Of a DNA stretch of 64,000 nucleotides, positions 11,601-21,300 are shown one piece after another. The position numbers were made by a program, and so were the translations under genes. The first letter of the stretch is position 1; every line of letters starts with the position of its first letter. Source of the stretch: Branchiostoma floridae (lineage: Eukaryota; Chordata; Leptocardii; Amphioxiformes; Branchiostomatidae); NCBI RefSeq assembly GCF_000003815.2, contig NC_049979.1, forward strand, positions 14,679,459 through 14,743,458, in the 5' to 3' direction. The notes under the pieces are model-generated. The model saw only the letters and a program-made list of their open reading frames with translations. It was not told the DNA's origin and searched no databases.

Positions 11601-14600
11601 GCAACGCAATTCTCGATCTCATAATTACCAACATGAAGACGTGCTACAAGAAGCCAGAAATTCTTCCACCCTTGTCACTCAGTGACCACAACTGTGTGTT
11701 GTGGAAACCGCAGGTGAAGCTCAAACAAAACACAGGTACTAAGAAGACCATCAGACCAATCCGTGAACCCGGCCTGAGCGAATTTGGGAGATGGATCACC
11801 TCACACCCATGGGATGAAGTGTACGGTGCAACAACAGCAACTGACAAGACTAAAGCCTTCTACGAGACTCTTACTACTGCGATCGACAAGTTCTTTCCTG
11901 CAAGAACAATTAAACTTCATCCTAGAGACAAACCTTGGATAACCCCCCAAATCAAGTTCCTCATCAAACAGAGACAAGAGGCCTTCTCAAAAGGAACTTT
12001 TACACCCAATTCAAAGTACTACAAGTACAAGGTGCAGAAAGAGATTCGGAAAGCAAAGAATAACTTTTACAAGGTCAGGGTCGAGAGTAGTAAGACGGAA
12101 AACCCCAGATCATGGCACAAGAACATTAAGAACATGTGCAACATGAACAAGAAGATCAATCGCATCAATACTCCAGGTATAAGTCAAGATGACTCCACAG
12201 CGATTGCCAATGAAATTAACTCTAAATTCGCTGAAGTGTCTCAGTCCCTGCCGCCACTGGAGCCTGCATCGCTGCCAGCCTTCCTGCCGGACTTTCCACT
12301 CCCGACTGTACACGTCTGGGAAGTGTATGCCCACTTGCGTTCCACTAACCCCCATAAGAGTCCTGGACCTGACGGCGTGCCTGCCTCCATACTAAAGGAG
12401 TTTGCATGTGAAATCAGTGGCCCTCTATGTGACCTGATCAACACATCACTCAAGCAGGGAGTCGTCCCCCAGGAGTGGAGAGAGGCAAACGTTATTCCAC
12501 TGCCAAAGTCGTCACCACCACACATTGATGACCTGAGACCTATTTCTTTGACCCCGTTACTAGCCAAAGACTGCGAACGTTTCGTTGCAAACTGGATACT
12601 GGAAGACATTACTCCTAATCTTGACCCTCGCCAGTTTGGCTGCAGAAAGAAAAGGTCAACAACCCACGCTCTTGTGAGCCTCCTGGACTTCATGTACAAG
12701 TCAACGTCAACCCCACCTTCCTCATGCACCCTGGTAACAACCGACCTTTCTAAAGCCTTCGACAGAGTCGACCATGCCACCGCCGTTAGATGTCTGTTGG
12801 ATCTCGGTGTACGCCCTGCCCTAGTACCGTGGTTGTACAATTTTATGTCCAACAGAAGGCAAAGGGTAAACTACATGGGGGAAACATCTGACTGGATCTA
12901 CCTGACATGTGGTGTAGCCCAGGGTACGATCTTAGGTCCAATCATCTTCATGGCTTTGATCGACGGGGCACTTCGGGATGTACTTGATCGTTGGAAGTAC
13001 GTTGATGATATGAACCTTGCACAAATGTGGTCGATCCGTCAACCTTGCACTCTTCAACTGACTTTGAACGACCTGACCTACTGGGTTGACGAGCACTGCA
13101 TGAAACTAAACCCAAAGAAATGCAAAGTCCTACATGTTTGCTTTGCGAAGTCACCCCAACTACCGGAACCACTCACGCTGGAAGGTCAAGCTCTAGAAAC
13201 CGTGGTGTCCGTCAAGGTCGTCGGTGTGACGGTTCAAAACGACCTGAAGTGGAACATTCACGTCATCAACATGACCTCAAGTGCTAACAGGAAACTGTAT
13301 TTACTGCGCAGACTCAAACGTTTTGGTGTGTCGATCGCCGACCTCACAACAGTCTTCACAGCGTACATCCGTCCGGCACTTGAGTACGCGACTCCTGTAT
13401 GGCATTCTTCCCTCACTGTGAAACAAACCGCTAGCCTGGAACGCATCCAGAAGAGGGCTTGCAGGATCATACTTGGTCCCCGTTATCACAGCTACGAGTC
13501 AGCAATGCAGACTTTGAACCTCTCCACCTTGTTTGATCGACGGGTCGGCATTTGTCGCTCTTTCGCCAAGTCCCTGCTAAACTCCGAGTTCCGAAACTGG
13601 CTACCCCCCCTCCGGCAGGAGATTTCAGGACGCCAAACCCGCAACTCGCACAAGTTGGATACCCCATTGTGTCGCCGAACACGTTATATGAACTCACCAA
13701 TCCCATACATGGTTGGACTTTTAAACTCATAACGGTTCCTTGAAACCGATATTTCTAACCTGGTCTCCGCTCATTTGTTTCAGTGCATTTTGATATGTGT
13801 TCAGAGATTACTTGTAATTGTTTCAGTCAGTTTAATGTTTACACGTAACAGATAAAGAACACAGATGATCTGCCGTACCACGTAATTGATATTTAATGAA
13901 ATCAGTGTTCAAATATTTTAATGACCTATATTTTTATATGGATTGGTAACCTGTATTGTTTTTAATGCACTTCAGTGGAATTGTGATGTTCAGAGCAATT
14001 CAGGATGGACATCCTGCAAGTCTGAATTTGAATAAAACTTGAACTTGAAACTTGAAAAAAAAAAAAAAAAGAAACAACACCCCGACTCCCGGGATTCGAA
14101 CCCGCGCCGAACCCGGGCAGCCGGATCACAAATCGAACGTGCAAACCGTTCGGCCAAAGGGCTTAAGCCGTTAGGCGTCTTCGGTTTAGCAGTCCTTGAA
14201 CACCACTGTTACACTACTCCCCCTTTTCTTTTCAAGATTCGTCCTCGAATCCGTCCGAGATCGACATCCCTGTGTGGCACATACTAGCCTGTTAATCACA
14301 GGGCCGGCGTGGGAACCAGTGAAACAACCAGAGGGGCGAGTAAGAACAGAAAGAAACAACACCCCGACTCCCGGGATTCGAACCCGCGCCGAACCCGGGC
14401 AGCCGGATCACAAATCGAACGTGCAAACCGTTCGGCCAAAGGGCTTAAGCCGTTAGGCGTCTTCGGTTTAGCAGTCCTTGAACACCACTGTTACAATTGC
14501 ATCAAATGAAAATGGGTTGCACCATGGTGCACCATTTTTTAAATAAATTCAACAGTTAGCAAAAATATCACATTTTTTAACACTTACTTTATTTGGAAAA

Positions 14601-14821
14601 GATAGGTTAAAAAATTAAGTGTACATATTTCCTACATAACCGTTGATCTGTTTTAATTGCTCCCTTCACCTGAGATACATATGATGGAGGAGCATGGTAG
14701 GGAGGGAGGGAGACTTTACCTGATACGCTTCTTGCCGCTGTCGTGAACCAGACATGGGGCTCATGGCGACCTCTACGGCCCCTATAAGCTGCTGGACTAA
14801 TGGTGCGAGTTCTTGCTCCAT
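2633..14821 (-). CDS. XPO5: Exportin-5, N-terminal 718 residues (3' end outside window)
   Basis: Exportin-5 is the RanGTP-dependent karyopherin that carries pre-miRNA and other structured RNAs out of the nucleus. Coding exons, 5' to 3' on the minus strand: 14720-14821, 10215-10336, 9712-9784, 8763-8900, 8327-8509, 7740-7772, 7282-7467, 7086-7162, 6846-6948, 6606-6692, 6040-6165, 5409-5499, 5033-5274, 4716-4772, 4304-4402, 4153-4194, 3840-3932, 3258-3457, 2633-2732. They join in frame to 718 codons with GT-AG junctions; human XPO5 is about 1,200 residues, so roughly 60% is here. Telling segments are REWPQHWP, AAECLLLLVNRR, HYLFLKRLCQLL, NVRRHACSALLRICRD and LISNQFKNF, all exportin-5-like HEAT-repeat stretches. 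The start MEQELAPLVQQL aligns with the family N terminus. For exon 9 the acceptor at 6949-6950 was chosen because the upstream AG at 6993-6994 would bring an in-frame stop. Intron 1 holds the nested transposons; a MITE-like element sits in a later intron. Confidence 0.93.
5613..5824. mobile_element. MITE-like inverted-repeat element in an XPO5 intron
   Basis: A 212-bp element starts TACTGTAAATGCA and ends with its exact inverse TGCATTTACAGTA, with TA on both sides (5611-5612 and 5825-5826). The symmetry extends outward to 19 bp on each side (5607-5625 and 5812-5830). The interior is unlike the intron: it repeats TTCGCGG and its complement many times and can fold back on itself. It has no open frame, so it is non-autonomous. 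The TA flank suggests a Tc1/mariner-type integrator, but the extended flank symmetry leaves the exact ends uncertain. Confidence 0.75.
10437..10465. repeat. (TG)n microsatellite in XPO5 intron 1
   Basis: A run of GTGTGTGTG with occasional GAGTG interruptions. Simple sequence repeat only. Confidence 0.85.
10645..10740. repeat. GGTACAGGTAC-rich short inverted/direct repeat
   Basis: This stretch repeats TTAGGTACAGGTACATGTAC and related words, followed by their complement (CCTGTATCTGTACCTGG), so it can fold on itself. It looks like a fragment of a dispersed repeat. I cannot assign a family. Confidence 0.4.
11189..11208. repeat. (CAA)n microsatellite
   Basis: Seven consecutive ACA/CAA triplets just left of the nested transposons in XPO5 intron 1. 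Confidence 0.8.
11306..13732 (+). CDS. Retrotransposon endonuclease fragment and reverse transcriptase (pol)
   Basis: The open frame is 808 residues. The first 20 residues come from flanking DNA and the LTR, so the element's own part starts near residue 21; Met32 (11399) is the first internal Met. Residues about 30-135 are the C-terminal part of an AP-type endonuclease, with GDFNH at 73-77 and SDH at 126-128; the N-terminal catalytic part is missing. The reverse transcriptase follows, with KSPGPDG, DLSKAFD (about 480) holding the first catalytic Asp, GVAQGTILGP, and the YVDD box at 565-568. The C-terminal region, with IRPALEYATPVWHSSL and LERIQKRACRIILG, is typical of CR1/jockey-type elements. 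The reverse transcriptase looks catalytically complete, but without a whole endonuclease and a 5' promoter this copy is probably not self-mobile. Confidence 0.9.
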   Translation: MQGLLSSTIVKQPEGRVRTESPQRLTRQFSSMVLCTVYSPPQSPHEDLLVEHLITAADQLRTTYPNIGFAFVGDFNHVNIHDILLDREFSQVVHNNTRGNAILDLIITNMKTCYKKPEILPPLSLSDHNCVLWKPQVKLKQNTGTKKTIRPIREPGLSEFGRWITSHPWDEVYGATTATDKTKAFYETLTTAIDKFFPARTIKLHPRDKPWITPQIKFLIKQRQEAFSKGTFTPNSKYYKYKVQKEIRKAKNNFYKVRVESSKTENPRSWHKNIKNMCNMNKKINRINTPGISQDDSTAIANEINSKFAEVSQSLPPLEPASLPAFLPDFPLPTVHVWEVYAHLRSTNPHKSPGPDGVPASILKEFACEISGPLCDLINTSLKQGVVPQEWREANVIPLPKSSPPHIDDLRPISLTPLLAKDCERFVANWILEDITPNLDPRQFGCRKKRSTTHALVSLLDFMYKSTSTPPSSCTLVTTDLSKAFDRVDHATAVRCLLDLGVRPALVPWLYNFMSNRRQRVNYMGETSDWIYLTCGVAQGTILGPIIFMALIDGALRDVLDRWKYVDDMNLAQMWSIRQPCTLQLTLNDLTYWVDEHCMKLNPKKCKVLHVCFAKSPQLPEPLTLEGQALETVVSVKVVGVTVQNDLKWNIHVINMTSSANRKLYLLRRLKRFGVSIADLTTVFTAYIRPALEYATPVWHSSLTVKQTASLERIQKRACRIILGPRYHSYESAMQTLNLSTLFDRRVGICRSFAKSLLNSEFRNWLPPLRQEISGRQTRNSHKLDTPLCRRTRYMNSPIPYMVGLLNS
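11368..14070 (+). mobile_element. 5'-truncated non-LTR retrotransposon (CR1-like), intact RT, A-rich tail
   Basis: The element lies inside LTR B of the miniature LTR element and runs opposite to it and to XPO5. Its left end cuts into the endonuclease domain, the usual result of incomplete target-primed reverse transcription. At the right end a polyadenylation-type AATAAA (14031-14036) is followed by three near-copies of AAACTTG and a run of A. The LTR sequence resumes exactly where it stopped; a short AAAG target duplication is possible but cannot be separated from the A tail. The reverse transcriptase frame has no stop or frameshift, so the copy is young. Confidence 0.9.
14072..14213 (-). 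repeat. LTR B, 5' 142 bases (remainder at 11334-11367)
   Basis: Base-for-base identical to the first 142 bases of LTR A. The missing 34 bases are found 2.7 kb away at 11334-11367, on the other side of the non-LTR insertion. Together they rebuild a complete 176-bp LTR with no gain or loss. Confidence 0.88.
14320..14495 (-). repeat. LTR A of the TRIM-like element, with tRNA-like A and B boxes
   Basis: This is the intact 176-bp repeat. On the minus strand it holds TGGCCGAACGG, which fits a Ser/Leu-type tRNA A box, and about 43 bases later GGTTCGAATCC, an exact tRNA B box. These are the internal RNA polymerase III promoter elements. The surrounding sequence does not close a proper acceptor stem, so it is tRNA-like, not a tRNA gene. 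Confidence 0.85.
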
Positions 14822-15366
14822 GTTTTCTTCGCTATACGCCGCCGTAATAAGGCGAAAAAGTCCAGACTGTCATTGAATTTGAGATATGCTTCTCCATCGG
14901 CCACGCTCGCATCCTCCTCATGCGGGTCAAAGGTGAAAGTTTACGAACTTTGAGTGGATGTAAAAGCAGGAATGATTCAAAGGCGAACTGAAAATGAGTT
15001 GGTGAACTTTTGACTATTTTCCTCAAGAATTTTGTAAAATCTACCACACTGTATCAAAACAAACAATAATATTTATTTCACGTTGTCGCTGTTATTCATA
15101 TTTGTGATCCAAATGTTTTAGACTGATGATAATCCTTCCATCTGGATTCTGATTTTAGGTTATTTCATCTTTTAGTGGAATCCCGAGTCCATGACTTCAC
15201 CAAACATGGCGGGTGCTGACCGTGACGACGTTTTCTCTGCATTGACCGGTAGAATTATTCCCTTTTTCTTGACATTCGTGCAATAACCTTTCTTTGCATT
15301 TGTTTATGGGCACCTCTAGGCCATGTTGTGCAAATCTTTCGAAGAAAATAGTCGTGTAATTTCGGG
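14822..15366. promoter_or_regulatory. Divergent XPO5 / PI4KA promoter region
   Basis: Only 545 bp separate the start codon of XPO5 (minus) from that of PI4KA (plus), so the 5' UTRs and core promoters of both must lie here. I see no TATA box at a sensible position. Shared control is an inference from spacing alone. Confidence 0.6.
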
Positions 15367-18300
15367 ATGAGTGCGTCGACGTCCTCAACTGGCACACTCC
15401 CCCGCCCCCTCGCGGGTGGGGCCGAGGGCCAGGCTGTCCCCACCCCGGTACCGGCCGGCCCCGATGGCTTCTTCTCCGCCACGGTACTGAACCTGTCCCG
15501 GGCGCTAGCCGCCCTGACCCCCGCCCCTGCGGAGAAGGTGAAGCGGCTGATGCGGCTGTGTGGACAGGAGAACTCGCAGGGAGTGTACACTTTGGACCGG
15601 AGAGGCCGGGATGCGATCGTGGCACTGGGAGTCTTCATCATCGAGTCAGGACTTCAGCACAAGGTGTGTTAAAATGAATGATTATCTGTAGTCTTGGGGT
15701 TGGTCTGTATTGTGCATAACACAGGTGGACTTGTTGTGTTTTATCTTTTGTTGAATAATGATCTTGATTACGACTTTGTCTGCTGAGACAAAGACATTTG
15801 CATTTTCCTCTTCTAAAGTGCAATACATCTGGGGGTTAGGAATTTGTGATAAAAAAATTGGCAGCCAGTAATTCTACATACTGGAGAATGAAGGACATGT
15901 AATGTGATGATTGTACATTCAAGGGTACTTGTTTACAGGGCAAAATCAGCTTCGATGTGATGAATTAGGTGATCCTTTAACGTTGCTTTTTTTTCTCTAC
16001 TTTTTAATAATAATAATATTAATATCGGGTGTATTTGCAGCCAGTAGGTACCCAATGTTAGGATAATGAGGCTGATTAACATGGCCGAGGCGGCGCCTCG
16101 AGCATGTGACCCCTGTTTTACGTCCCATCCAAAAGACGATCAATGTTACCTTACTTAGCATTACACTAGCTGACCAGTAATTAAGTAAGACTAAGAGCAC
16201 CAAATTACATGTAGTACTGGAGATTAGTACAGTGTCTCTGTGGTAAATTATGACTCAGCATAGTATATTATTACAACCAAGGAGGTTAAAAAAAACAATT
16301 TTAACCTCCTTGTTACAACATAATGATAATGATTGGCCGGCTGATCTTTTTCCCAGGAAATCCATATTCTAGTAACCATCAGTTAGTGGTTGTTGTGTGC
16401 TTTCACCTAGTTCAATCTGGGGGGAGTATCGCATACATGGTCTGACAATAAGTCATTTTGAACAGACAAGCAGACAGTAGTTTCAGCAGTCATGGTACTG
16501 TTTGAAATGCAGAGACAGATATTTCCAACGACTCATTAACACTGTGGATTTCAGCTGGTGCTTACAAGGTTGCAGGTTGAGATGGTTCAAACAAAACAGG
16601 GTCACCAGGATTTTTAGTTGATTCCATGTTAGTTAGTTCAATGTAATCTTACACTTGCAGTTAGAATATAATTATAGCATAGTGTAGTTCTTTCTGGAAA
16701 GTCTCCCAGTATATTGAAAAAAGCAACCTATGGGACTTTCCACTTTTATGTTAGATTTCTATTCAACATGAGTTCTTTGACAAATCCAGTTCCTGTGCAT
16801 ATGCTTGGGGCAGTGCAGAGTTACTGAATATGTCAAGGCCCTGTCTTTAGATTTATCCCCAAACCCTGTCCACCTAGGCCAAAAATTAGAAATACAAAAA
16901 AAATTACAGCCAGTCTCTGATTTGTACAACTACTGGCTGTGATGTATTGTCAGCCCTAGTCTAACTTCTATGACCACCTTAGTTATATGGATCCTGGTAA
17001 ACAATGGAGATTTAATGCTGAACAGTCAGTCTACATCTCAGTGTGAGACTTATGACTGCAATTTTCGTCTCATTTTCAGGAGCTCCTAGTCCCCTACCTG
17101 ATCGAAATCCTTAGAAACCTCCCTGGTGCTCATTGGATCCCTTCCCCCACCACAAGTAAACAGGTGAGTGAAGCTCTACTGTGTTAACCAAAACAGAAGT
17201 AAGAGTAGAAAATCCTTTTAGACAGTTTGTTGAGACGTAACTCTTACAGAAGTCCTGGGCTCAAATCCCCTGATATGTCCGAAACTGTGCCTATGGGAAA
17301 GGAATTTCCCTACTTCAGATGGGTCAAAATGTGTACTTCAGTTAGGGATGAGACTTAAGATTGTGGTCTTGTGTTTAAGGAAAGCTGCACCTCCAGCACA
17401 TAAAAGAACCCACCACACTTATCGAAAAGAGTAGAGGTCCTTACAGTTGTGAGTTGATCAAATCTTACAATTGAGGTACCTTGCATATACTGCCATAATG
17501 ATCATCATAATGGGCACCAAAGGAAGAAACAGCACTCTACCCATTTGCAGGTTGTAACATTGTTTCTTCCCATAGAATGGCCTTCCTGAGAGTGAGCAGT
17601 TCAGCTTCTGCCTGGTGACTCTGTTGACAGACATAGCACACAGGGATCCATCCTTCCGTGGGGAGATCATCACAGCTCAGGTAGAAGTGCTGCAGGTCAG
17701 TAGGATCTTTAGGTTGCTGAAGCTATTTGTATCCCATCGCGTTCATGTAAACAAAATGGCACAGTCTAGATAGGTTAACTTCTGTTACATGATAGACCTG
17801 GATATAAATGCTCTCCATGTTCTCCACAGTCTTTAACTTAAAAGATAGAATAGGGAGAAATTGCCATGGTGCCATGTTGCCTGGACCTTCCCTTCATCTT
17901 ACTTAATTCTGGACTTAAGAAATTCCGAAGAGCTCCTTGTCCCCAAAAGCCTAGATAAAAAGAATTGCAACCTATATTTGACTTTGAGACATGGGCTATG
18001 AATCAACTATAGTATGAAGTAAAAGAGGCTATTGTCATCATCAAAGAAATAAAGAAGAATGAATTGTTTCATGTTTATCTTACAGACCCTTGCCACCTTG
18101 TGCCAGAGTGCTGACATCCCCAAAGTTGCCCTTTGCAGTATAGTTGTCCCCTCTCTGCTGGGAGTTGCTCGTGCGCTCGGTCGGTACAGCACCGGCGACA
18201 TCGGCCTAATCTCCCAGCTGTTTCCCCGTGAGACTTTCTGCTCCCCTGCATCCACTCGAGTTAGCACACCTGCCACACCAACCTTCCCTGTCCTGGGGCA

Positions 18301-21300
18301 CAGCCGTCCAGTCAGCGCCTGTCTACAACTTACACTCAACCTACAGGGACACTTTTTGCCCCCCTCTCCCAACCCCTCACCAACGCCCTCCCCACGAGGG
18401 TCAGAAGGTGCAGCCATCTTTGGCAGCTCTCTGCCTAACTCCCCCATCCATGGAGGTGTATATCAGGGGGTGATGTCTCCACTGGCTTCAGAAGATCTGT
18501 TGCAAACTGTTGGCACCAGCTTCCCCATGGCGGCCACGCTAGGAGGGACAAGGAGAGCCCCTTTACATCTCAATCCAGCCCAGTTACAGGATATCCTGTC
18601 CACCGCTAAATCTCTCCTTACCAAAGACATTCTCAAGAACTTGGATGCAAAAGCAACAGAGTGCTTCATGCCTGGGGGAGGCCCAAGCTACCCCTATCAT
18701 TCCTTCAGCGAGACTTTGACGGTTGTGTTGACCAATCTTCTTCACGATCTTCTCTATAATGTAAAGGATCTTTCTGCCTCGTTTACCAAGGAAGTCCATG
18801 ACTTCATCAAAGGTTTGTTCATTGCGGGACAAACGGAGGTCATGGAGAAACTAGCAGAAGCAAAACTTTCCTACAAGGCGTTCAACCCAGTGGTGCTGCA
18901 TGTTAGAGCCAACGCTGCCTGTGTGGACCTGCTGGTATGGGCAGAGCAGGAGGAGGCAGGGGTGGATGCCCTCTGTAGTCGTCTCCAGGAGAAACTTAAC
19001 ACAAGCACAAGCTCCAAGCTGGTGGTATTGCACATGCCACTGCTCCTGTGCTGCCTGCAGGGCCTCGGGTCCCTGGCAGAAAAGTTTCCCGGGAACACGT
19101 ACAACATTCTCAACATTCTCCGCGACTTCCTGATCAACCCTTCCCCCCTGGTGATGAAGCTTCACCGTCTGCAGGTCACCACTGCCACCAGGGGCAATGC
19201 ACACTCACTCAGTGGGCCTCCATCCATCCATGTTACCGGGACCAGTCCTGTTCACTCACAGAGTCAGTCTTCTACCGAGTACCACAGCCTGCGCGACTCA
19301 GCCATTACCAACATCTGCCGTGTCCTAAAGGCGGGGATAAAGGACGATCCAGACTGTGTTCATGCGTTTCTGGCATCCCTGTCTAACCGGCTGTATGCTG
19401 CCGAGATAAGTGACAGGGAATCAACTCTCATCTCCACCCACACTATTCACATCCTTGGTGCTATTGCAGTTACTTTCAAGGATGACCTCAAGACCATGCA
19501 GTCAGTCCTTCAGATCTTCCAGCAGCGGTTCTGTAGCCCTGCCTCTCCTCTAGATGTCCTTATTGTGGACCAGATGGCTCTCATGCTCCTAGCAGGAGAA
19601 CCTACCACGTACCAGGAGATCCTGAAGATGTTCATCACAATCACTGTGGAGGCAGGGTCTGCCACGTACTCACAGGACCTTCATGCTACCAACAACAAAG
19701 CCCATGGTTACAGGCATGTTTCACTGGCAGTCATCAATGCCCTGGGGGTTGTAGCTAGTAATTTACAGGGTGAGGAACAGCTTCAGCAACTTCTTGTCCG
19801 TTTGCTGGAGCTGTTTGTGCAGATGGGGCTTGAAGGTAAGCGAGCGAGTGAGAAGGCCAGCGAGAAGTCCTCCACAGCAATCAAGGCTTCCAGCAGTGCA
19901 GGAAACTTGGGCATCCTCATTCCGATCCTGGCTTTGTTGATGAAACGCTTGACCACAATCGTAGACCCCAATCCACGGCTGTACAAGCTGTTTCGTGACT
20001 TCTGGCTGTACTGTGTGGTCATGGGATTTGTCACAGAAGGTGCCGGCTTGTGGCCACCGGAATGGTATGATGGTGTTTGCGAGATCGCCACCAAGTCCCC
20101 TGTGTTGCTGTCTCCAGGCGGTGAGCACCTACGGTCAGAGCTCCAGTACAACTCAGCACTGAGGAATGATGCTGCAGGGCCAGCAGAGCTGTATGAACTG
20201 AGGGCCACAATCCTCAACCTCCTGGGACATCCAGCAGAGGTAGGGTCACTCATTAACAAGCTCAGCTTTGCCCAGTGCACCTACCTTCTCTCTGTGTTCA
20301 AGTTGGAAACTATGAGAGTCAAACACTCCACAGATATGAGTAGCTTTCACCTCGTCTTCCGCTACCTAGAGGACAAACAGGTGCAGAAGGACAAGGCAGG
20401 GATGCTGCAGTGTCTGCTTGCTGTTGCTGATCAGGCTTTCAAGATCTTCCTTGATGTCATGACCAACAAGCCACGGACAGATGTGTGGGAGAAAGAGCTT
20501 GTCAAGCATGCCCAGTTCCTACTTGTCAAGTTCAACCATCAGATGAAGCGCATCCGTCGTGTTGCAGACAAGTTTTTGTCAGGGCTTGTTGACCGGTTTC
20601 CACACCTACTGTGGAGCGGGGAGGTGATCTCTACCATGCTGGATATTCTACAGCTCCTGTCCAAGGGACTGCAGAGGGATTCAAAACTTGAGGCCATACA
20701 GGCAAAAGTTCCCAACACCTCCCATCAGCTAACTATTCCAGATACCATTGAGGCGAGGGAGAGTGTTGTGCAGGACTTTGCCGCTCGGTGTACAGGTATT
20801 TTGCAAGAGGCACTGAAGTGGGCACCTGCAGCCACCAAGTCTCACCTGGAGGAGTACTTGAGAAAAATCGAAAACACCTGCGACGGACTGACCAAACATG
20901 CGGGCATGGCCCTTGCAGCAGAAAGCATTTTGCAATACGCAGGTAACACGAAGGATGTGGCTACGTCAAAGATAGACAAGAGACCAAAGTGTGTGAACAA
21001 GGATCATTCCAGTTTTGTGGCTTCCACCAACATGAGGAGCTGCTTCATGGGTGAGGTGCAAGGCATGTTGAGTCTGTGTCAGGGCGATGAGAGGAGGCTG
21101 GCAAGGACCTTCCACCAACAGCTCACTGCATCCTCACAAGGCAGGGACTTCCAGCATTTCCGTAAGTCCCTCTTTAGAGTTACAGCTCTCCTCATCAACA
21201 GCAAGGGCTGCCACCGGCCTCTGCTGCACAGCCTATCCCAGGCACCCATACGCTATTTCACAGACAAGGCCATGGAAACCACCATCTGCTGTTGGCAGTG

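Larger units (their letters stand above)
11334..14495 (-). mobile_element. Miniature LTR element (TRIM-like) with tRNA-like promoter, split by a later insertion
   Basis: On the minus strand: LTR A (14495 to 14320, 176 bp), a 106-bp internal region (14319 to 14214), then LTR B (14213 to 14072 and 11367 to 11334, also 176 bp once the insert is set aside). Each LTR starts TGTAACAG and ends TTTCA, and the whole is flanked by the 4-bp duplication ATTG (11330-11333 and 14496-14499). The internal region begins one base after LTR A with a primer-binding-site-like TGGTTCCCACGCCGG (18 nt, 14301-14318) and ends with a polypurine tract AAAAGAAAAGGGGGAG (14217-14232). It has no gag or pol. The element without its insert would be 458 bp, the size and plan of terminal-repeat retrotransposons in miniature, which rely on enzymes from full-length LTR elements. 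The two LTRs read identical, so the insertion is recent. Confidence 0.85.

Noticed and set aside
12241-12852. 203-residue minus-strand open frame inside the retrotransposon
   Set aside because: It is the shadow of the GC-biased reverse transcriptase frame on the other strand and lacks any recognisable domain.
14353-14495. Possible tRNA gene on the minus strand (exact B box)
   Set aside because: The acceptor stem does not pair and the T stem has a mismatch; the sequence is part of a 176-bp LTR present twice, so it is a tRNA-like promoter, not a gene.
14071-14495. Tandem duplication or satellite with 282-bp period
   Set aside because: Only two copies exist, flanked by a 4-bp duplication, and the spacer has a primer-binding site and polypurine tract, so an LTR element explains it better.
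16732-16741. GGGACTTTCC kappa-B motif in PI4KA intron 1, and GGAATTTCCC near 17299
   Set aside because: Single motifs at about background frequency, the second inside a SINE-like repeat; no reason to link them to NF-kappa-B control.
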